Of a DNA stretch of 38,137 bases, positions 32,891 through 38,137 are shown piece by piece; the first letter of the stretch is position 1; each line of letters starts with the position of its first letter. Under the pieces are notes generated by a model. That model made no database searches. It was given only the letters and a program-made list of their open reading frames with translations, and was not told the DNA's origin. A program made the translations under genes and the position numbers. The stretch comes from Didymodactylos carnosus (taxonomy: Eukaryota > Rotifera > Eurotatoria > Philodinida > Philodinidae), in NCBI GenBank assembly GCA_905250885.1, contig CAJNOQ010000976.1, positions 1-38,137 on the forward strand. The letters run 5' to 3'.

Positions 32891-32974
32891 TCTTAATGAA
32901 CTTTGCTTTTTTGGCTTCACGTTGATATGTTTGACATTCGTTCATTGAAGTATATGGACTGTTCACTTATTCCG

Positions 32975-33215
32975 GGATATAAAAGAAAATTTCTTCGATG
33001 CAATTCATTGTATGAAAGTTTTAGATTTGCACAAAAACCAAACAGAATTTCATTTCCTGTTTTTATTATTTTCGCCGCTGCTAAACGTACGAAGATATTC
33101 ACAAAAACGCGCCCTCTATTGTGTAAACTAAAGCAGGAAATGCAATTTTATTTAGTTCTGTGCAAATCCAAAACCTACATACAAAAATTTTCACCGAAGA
33201 AATTCTCGTATACAT
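32975..33215. mobile_element. Imperfect foldback element
   Basis: About 32978-33062 pairs with 33131-33213: AATTTCTTCG, TTTAGATTTGCACA and CATTTCCTG recur in complement in mirrored order with scattered differences. It is probably an older MITE. Element ends are not certain. Confidence 0.55.
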
Positions 33216-33847
33216 CACAAAATACATCGACAGCCCGCATATTAATCCGTTAAAAATCTTGTTTAGCAGTTAACATCTAATTTAAGTTTTCTTTTTAAAT
33301 TAATAAAAAGAAAAATTCCTAAATTAACCATAAAAATAAAACGAAAATGAAATGTAGTAACTTAAATATACTTCAGTTAACCACCCAAAGTTAGTCAAAC
33401 CGTTGCGAAACTTGAGAGTCTCAACTTGAAACGTTTCTTAAACGACACTCACGTCTCTGTTTATTTGGATTGGGGAGTTCTTGCGAGTTTCTGATAAACT
33501 GCTTCAGGGCGCAACGAAGATTTCTATACGGACCCTACTGCTAAATCCACACCACATAAGTGTTCCTCATCGAGGATCTATACTCACATGTTATTGGTTC
33601 CAACAACTATTCAATAAGCAAAGACCTCAACTCATTTGATAATACAGAGTAAGCGAAAAATCTATATCTCAGAGAGACGAACTTCTATTCATCTTTGTCT
33701 AACAGCGAACGAAAACGTTCTGCTGAAACCCAACATGTAAACCCAAATTTCAAAGTGCAGACGATACATTTTGTCTTTTTCGCAAAAATATAAGACAAAA
33801 AGTACCATCACTTCTAAGAGTAATCACTACATTTTGTTTACTAGGGT
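33216..33847. other. Upstream region of ATAD1
   Basis: No gene seen. Presumed to hold the ATAD1 promoter; no core element was recognised. A short palindrome sits near 33405-33440. Confidence 0.45.
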
Positions 33848-33867
33848 ACTCAAAACACGGGTTGCAG

Positions 33868-35379
33868 ATGGAAAAAATCGAAAGCATGCATGATTGTATT
33901 TCAGATTCTTTTTCCATGGATGTCATACCAACATCATCACCATCCGACTTAATTTCCACCACAACTTCTCAATCGTTTGTACCATTTATAAATCGTCTAA
34001 AAACTTTCTTAACATTACGAGCATATTCTCCGCAAGCAACAAATGTTCCTCGTTTAATCGATGTTGTGCGAACGAGCACCCCTGACGTGCCCGATAGCCA
34101 TCTGCGGGATTTATTAATTAGTTTAGGCGGTCGTGCTTGTGCACTGTTGGGCAGTATGATATTTAGTTATTACTTAATTCGCTATATAACAAAACATTTG
34201 GATCCAACTCATGAAGAAAAAAAACGTCATAAACAATTAGCTTCACTAATAATGAAACAATTAAATTTGGAGAAAACTCTAATTCAATCATTAAATGAAT
34301 ATGAACTGTGTCTTCTATCGGATATTGTTAATCCTCATGATATTCAAGTAACATGGCAAGATATTGGGGGACTAGAACAAACCATTGATAATTTAAGACA
34401 AACAGTTATTTATCCATTACAGCATCCACATTTATTCGCAAAATCAAAATTGCTAATGCCGCCAAGAGGAGTTCTCTTTTACGGACCACCAGGTTGTGGT
34501 AAGTAGTCAAACAGTACTCTCGAGAAGATAACTCAAGTGTTGAAATATACGACTGTTTTCTTCTTTCGAATGCGGCCTTGAACAAAAGCTAAGACTATAC
34601 CGTTCTCTGCTCCGGTGATATGAACTGAGGAATTATATATATTATTTCGTTTCATTTAGGCAAAACAATGCTAGCAAAAGCAGTGGCAAAGGAAGCGGGA
34701 GCTAATTTTATCAATCTTCAGGTATAAAATCAAAGGTTGACCGCTCTTCTGTGCTGATTATAATTCTGAATGACTTTTCTAGGTAACATCGTTATTAGAC
34801 AAATGGTATGGTGAAAGTCAGAAACGTACATCGGCCATCTTCTCCTTGGCTCAAAAACTGCAACCATCGATTATATTTATTGATGAAATCGATTCATTCA
34901 TGAGAACGAGACAGGGAGATGATCACGAATGTACCCGTATGGTTAAAACACAGTTTATGACATTGTGGGACGGACTGCAAACAGACGAAACGAATCGCAT
35001 TATCATCATTGGTGCTACAAATCGTCCGCAAGATCTGGATGCCGCTATTCTTCGGCGTTTACCAACACGATACAATATCGCATTACCCACTGCACAACAA
35101 CGTCTAAAAATCTTAGAATTAATTTTAAAAGATGAACATTTAAATTCGGATGTGGATCTTCACGAATTAGCGAAACAGACAGAATTATTAAATGGAAGTG
35201 ATTTAAATGAAATATGCAGACAAGCAGCGCTTGAACGAGTGATTGAATTATGTCAACAACACGAACAATTTGAAGAGCAAGACACTCCTCTAAGACCAAT
35301 ATGTCAAGAAGACTTTCTTGATGCTCTGAGAAAAGTCAGAACGGGAAACCAAGCCCATTCACTCCTTACGCTAGATTGA
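33868..35379 (+). CDS. ATAD1: ATAD1/Msp1 AAA ATPase (outer-membrane protein extractor)
   Basis: Msp1/ATAD1 is a membrane-anchored AAA ATPase that pulls mislocalised tail-anchored proteins out of mitochondrial outer and peroxisomal membranes. Exons are 33868-34498, 34660-34721 and 34783-35379 (introns 161 bp phase 1 and 61 bp phase 0), giving 429 residues. A membrane segment lies at about 83-107, followed by [12 protein letters not shown]. The AAA core shows WQDIGGLE, Walker A GPPGCGKT (206-213, its second-last Gly codon split by intron 1), the pore-loop region KWYGES, Walker B IIFIDEID (261-268), sensor ATNRPQDLD, and arginine fingers ILRRLPTR (R322, R323). Sensor-2 region [12 protein letters not shown] is present. 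ATG 33868 is the first Met; it gives about 60 more N-terminal residues than human ATAD1 (361 residues). The 79 bp at the gene start recur at 32119-32197. Confidence 0.97.
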
Positions 35380-35400
35380 TTCTTTTAGTCATCAGTATAC

Positions 35401-35518
35401 ACGGTGAAACCTTGTTCCGCATTCACGTTCGTTTCTGCTTATTAGTCTTTTTCTACCACTTCCATCGCTCCTTCCCGTTGTTTGAGTTTTTTGTCACTGG
35501 AATTCTTTGTTCAGTAAA
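35401..35518 (+). repeat. 118-bp inverted repeat, left copy (ATAD1 3' flank)
   Basis: Identical to the reverse complement of 38020-38137. It starts 22 bp after the ATAD1 stop and so is probably ATAD1 3' UTR. The second copy ends exactly with the window, so the match may be longer on that side. Confidence 0.95.
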
Positions 35519-35879
35519 AAATGTTAATAGTATATATGATAGATTGATCGAATTCTCTGATCGTTTTTGCTGATGAAACTTTCGAAAATTAATAGATTAT
35601 TTTTGTGATAAAAACTTTTTTAGTTGGTAAAGATAAAAATAAAAGTCTCGTGTATGCCGGAGATGTGTTCTTTGGTAGTGGTGTCACTGCTGTCAGAGAA
35701 GTTTTGGGAAAGAAAAATGTTAATGAAAAGTGCAAAGTCGTGGTTTGACTTTATTTGGAAGATAGGGTTTTTGGTTTCTGATGTTGTTGGCAGGCTAATA
35801 GCTTGACGGAAAACGTAGAGCTTTTGAATATCTGCACAGTTTTTTCTTCAAAGTGATGGTATATTCTTTAGGATTGTTC
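35519..35879. other. Spacer between ATAD1 3' flank and MITE
   Basis: No gene seen. A plus-strand open frame at 35624-35806 shows no family resemblance. Confidence 0.5.
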
Positions 35880-36265
35880 CAGAGATGGGAGAAGGTACAA
35901 AGTTTGTCCCGAGATCTTTTTAGTTATGAAAAAGTTATACTGATAAATGACTGAGTATGTCCTTTAATTTTTTACTCCTTTTAGTCTTTTACTACTTTTT
36001 TACCCCCTTTACTTTTCCACTGCTTTTACTCTCTTTACTTTTTTGTTTCACGCATATCAGAAGTAAAGGGAGTAAAAGACTAAAAGTAGTAAAAGGGTAA
36101 AGGGTGTACGAGACTAAAGGCAGTAAAATACTTAAAGGGCTGAAAGTGTGACAGATATAAAAGTACGAAACTATAATAAGACTAATAAGCTAAAATGAGA
36201 GCTGTAGCCTTGTATGTAAGCTAAAAACATCTCGGGACAAACTTTGTACCATCTCCCAGCCCTCG
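35880..36265. mobile_element. MITE upstream of the monooxygenase
   Basis: The ends match in complement: GATGGGAGAAGGTACAAAGT...TTTGTCCCGAGATC at the left against CTGGGAGATGGTACAAAGTT...TTGTCCCGAGATG at the right. The interior has AGTAAAAG/ACTAAA-type repeats that also fold back (about 35965-36125). The same family forms the outermost shell in the MFSD5 intron. It ends about 40 bp before the monooxygenase ATG and may therefore supply part of its promoter or 5' UTR. Confidence 0.75.
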
Positions 36266-36306
36266 ATTGTTCATTTAAATGAAGCTTGTTTTTAGTTCAG
36301 ATCGAG

Positions 36307-37695
36307 ATGAATGTTGAGGAAAATGTGAAACGTGTTTGTATTGTTGGCGGTGGTGTATCTGGTTTATGTTGTGCTCGCGTTCTATTAGAATATGGTGGCT
36401 TAGAACCGGTCATTTTTGAGCAACAAGCTCACACTGGAGGTCAATGGCATTATCAAAATTCTCTCGAGCCGCCTATCACAAGTGCCATCTATCGCGATTT
36501 AATATCAAATTTACCATGTGATGTCATGCAGTTTAGCGATTTTCCATTTATCGGTCACAAAGATAGTGAATTTATCAGTGCAAAAGATATCGAAGGTTAC
36601 TTACTTCGGTATGTTGAACAACATCGATTAGAAAAATATCTAATATTGAACACCAAAGTAGATAATGTTGAAAAAAATTCGCAACAGGAAGGGTTTACTG
36701 TCACATACTCAACAAGAACGCATGCTCCCAATTCTTTACTATCGGCCCTAGAATCAAACTTGGAGTCAAAAATAGATTCTTCAACGCGAATTGTATGTGA
36801 TGTAAGCGAACGTTATGTAACCTATCGGGATCGTTTTGATGCTATATGTATTTGCAATGGTCACTTCAGTGAACCACATATACCGAAAATTTGTGGTTAT
36901 TCTACAACAACATTTCCCGTGTATCATTCACTTATTTATCGTCAGCCAGAAAACTATCGAAATCAAACAGTAGTAGTGGTTGGCGCGGCTCACAGTGGTA
37001 TTGATATATGTGGTGAATTAGCACCATTGTGTAAACGAGTTATTCTAAGTATGAAACAAGACGAGGATTCTGAAAATACTTTTCAACGGATTATTCAGTT
37101 GTTAAAAAAAGCTGGGAAATCCACATGTGTCGATTATCTCAACAAAACGTTTTCGATCACTTCACCAATTGAGAAGATCGATAAGGATACGATTCATTTT
37201 ATGGATCTCTCAACAGTCAAACCCGATTCTCTCATATTTGCTACGGGTTATGACTACTCCTATCCATTTCTATCGAAAAATTTATCACTGCAATACGATA
37301 ATCGACGTTTTTTATATCCAATATATCACCACATATTCGATGTTAATTATCCCCAAGGTACACTGGCGTATTTAACAATACCATTTAACATTGTTCCCAT
37401 GCCATTATGTGAAATTCAAGCTCATCTGATAGCAAGAGTATTAAAATGTCGAGTTACATTACCCCCTACTGACGAAATGCTGAATAAAATTAACCAAGAA
37501 GTAACCAGTGAAACAAATCGAAATTATCATCGTGTCAACATGGTTAAATATATTCAAAAACTGTTTCTGTTGATGAACAACGAGTCAGACGAGTATGCAT
37601 TCAAATTCAATATTGATCAGGACCGAAGAGTACGAAAGCTAAATAAAATAACAAATGCAATTATTATACAACAAACAATACCCCACAAACAATAG
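36307..37695 (+). CDS. FMO: Flavin-containing monooxygenase
   Basis: FMOs use FAD, NADPH and O2 to oxygenate soft nucleophiles such as amines and sulfides. The gene is one uninterrupted 462-residue frame from ATG 36307. The FAD-binding motif is VGGGVSGL (13-20) with an acidic residue ending the second strand (VIFEQ). The FMO signature region FPVYHSLIYR lies at 203-212, the NADPH-binding motif VVGAAHSG at 224-231 and the FATGYDYSYPFL motif at 311-322. The pyridine motif reads GxAxSG rather than the common GxGxSG. Length suits yeast, plant and insect FMOs and is shorter than vertebrate FMOs, which carry a C-terminal membrane anchor not seen here. TTTTTAGTTCAG just before the ATG could be a splice acceptor of a 5' UTR intron. 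Unlike its intron-rich neighbours it has no coding intron, and it lies inside the 118-bp inverted repeat. Confidence 0.95.
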   Translation: MNVEENVKRVCIVGGGVSGLCCARVLLEYGGLEPVIFEQQAHTGGQWHYQNSLEPPITSAIYRDLISNLPCDVMQFSDFPFIGHKDSEFISAKDIEGYLLRYVEQHRLEKYLILNTKVDNVEKNSQQEGFTVTYSTRTHAPNSLLSALESNLESKIDSSTRIVCDVSERYVTYRDRFDAICICNGHFSEPHIPKICGYSTTTFPVYHSLIYRQPENYRNQTVVVVGAAHSGIDICGELAPLCKRVILSMKQDEDSENTFQRIIQLLKKAGKSTCVDYLNKTFSITSPIEKIDKDTIHFMDLSTVKPDSLIFATGYDYSYPFLSKNLSLQYDNRRFLYPIYHHIFDVNYPQGTLAYLTIPFNIVPMPLCEIQAHLIARVLKCRVTLPPTDEMLNKINQEVTSETNRNYHRVNMVKYIQKLFLLMNNESDEYAFKFNIDQDRRVRKLNKITNAIIIQQTIPHKQ

Positions 37696-38019
37696 TTGAA
37701 ACTGTTTTGTTTAGGAACCACATATCATAATTAAAATATCAGTACTAATTTTGCACTTCGACGAGAATGATACTGTTCTTTGCAATACTTCTTTTTATTG
37801 TACATCTATTTATTTCACGCTGAATTCTAAAAATCACATGATGATAAACAAATTATATAGTGAAGGTTGAAAAATTGAATATGATAATACCGCATATGTT
37901 TGCGTCATAGTTTGACTTCAATCGTTAGAAATAAGAACCACATTTCTCTTCAACTTACATCTGTTTCCATTGCAACAGTTAACCAGTTTTCATCTATTAT
38001 ACTTATATAAATAATATCA
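37696..38019. other. 3' flank of the monooxygenase
   Basis: AT-rich; presumed 3' UTR and spacer. No gene seen. Confidence 0.5.
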
Positions 38020-38137
38020 TTTACTGAACAAAGAATTCCAGTGACAAAAAACTCAAACAACGGGAAGGAGCGATGGAAGTGGTAGAAAAAGACTAATAAG
38101 CAGAAACGAACGTGAATGCGGAACAAGGTTTCACCGT
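38020..38137 (-). repeat. 118-bp inverted repeat, right copy at the window end
   Basis: Exact reverse complement of 35401-35518. If the symmetry continues past the window, the next sequence would be a second ATAD1 coding end on the minus strand. Confidence 0.95.

Noticed and set aside
32754..32948. Open frames on both strands around 32700-32950 with similar translations
   Set aside because: The similarity is caused by the hairpin element at 32751-32890, which reads alike on both strands.
35045..35299. 84-codon minus-strand open frame inside ATAD1
   Set aside because: Antisense shadow of the conserved ATAD1 exon 3.

Overview
The window looks like AT-rich nuclear DNA of a small invertebrate animal. 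Its conserved genes are animal-type, are split by many short GT-AG introns (mostly 50-200 bp), and sit among dense remains of DNA transposons, LINEs and a Penelope-like element. A bdelloid rotifer would fit the combination of tiny introns, tandem gene copies, Penelope-type debris and many small inverted-repeat elements. That assignment is an inference, not something the sequence proves.

Layout, left to right. 1-1973: non-autonomous DNA transposon with 127-bp identical terminal inverted repeats, apparently inside an intron of the next gene. 2005-3158 (+): last three exons of an unrecognised Asn/Gln-rich protein. 3159-6766: AT-rich, no gene seen. 6767-7060 (+): decayed GIY-YIG endonuclease domain of a Penelope-like element. 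7563-7587 (-): U2 snRNA 5'-end-like fragment. 7876-9290 (-) and 9393-9790 (+): head-to-head halves (reverse transcriptase; APE endonuclease) of a dead non-LTR retrotransposon. 10341-10415: four consecutive hairpins. 10547-12403: composite of nested inverted repeats with a second RT fragment and a MITE. 13166-14826 (-): two tandem CKS (cyclin-dependent kinase regulatory subunit) genes. 15760-17415 (-): GPAT3/4-type glycerol-3-phosphate acyltransferase. 19154-20605 (-): weak candidate exons. 22447-27053 (-): 13-exon MFSD5-type transporter whose large intron holds three transposons nested inside one another. 27054-33847: gene-poor repeats, including a 123-bp element with a 9-bp target duplication and a stray copy of the start of the next gene. 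33868-35379 (+): ATAD1/Msp1 AAA ATPase. 36307-37695 (+): single-exon flavin-containing monooxygenase, enclosed by a 118-bp identical inverted repeat whose second copy is the very end of the window.

The conserved genes are unrelated housekeeping functions: cell-cycle kinase binding, glycerolipid synthesis, transport, mitochondrial and peroxisomal membrane quality control, and monooxygenation. They do not form a pathway or operon. The unusual content is structural: nested and inverted repeats, gene fragments and chimeric retroelement pieces. Both window edges fall exactly in perfect inverted repeats, so either a real palindrome or transposon lies there or the contig was broken by repeats. All splice sites were assigned by eye from GT-AG signals, reading phase and remembered family sequences. 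No transcript data or database search was available.
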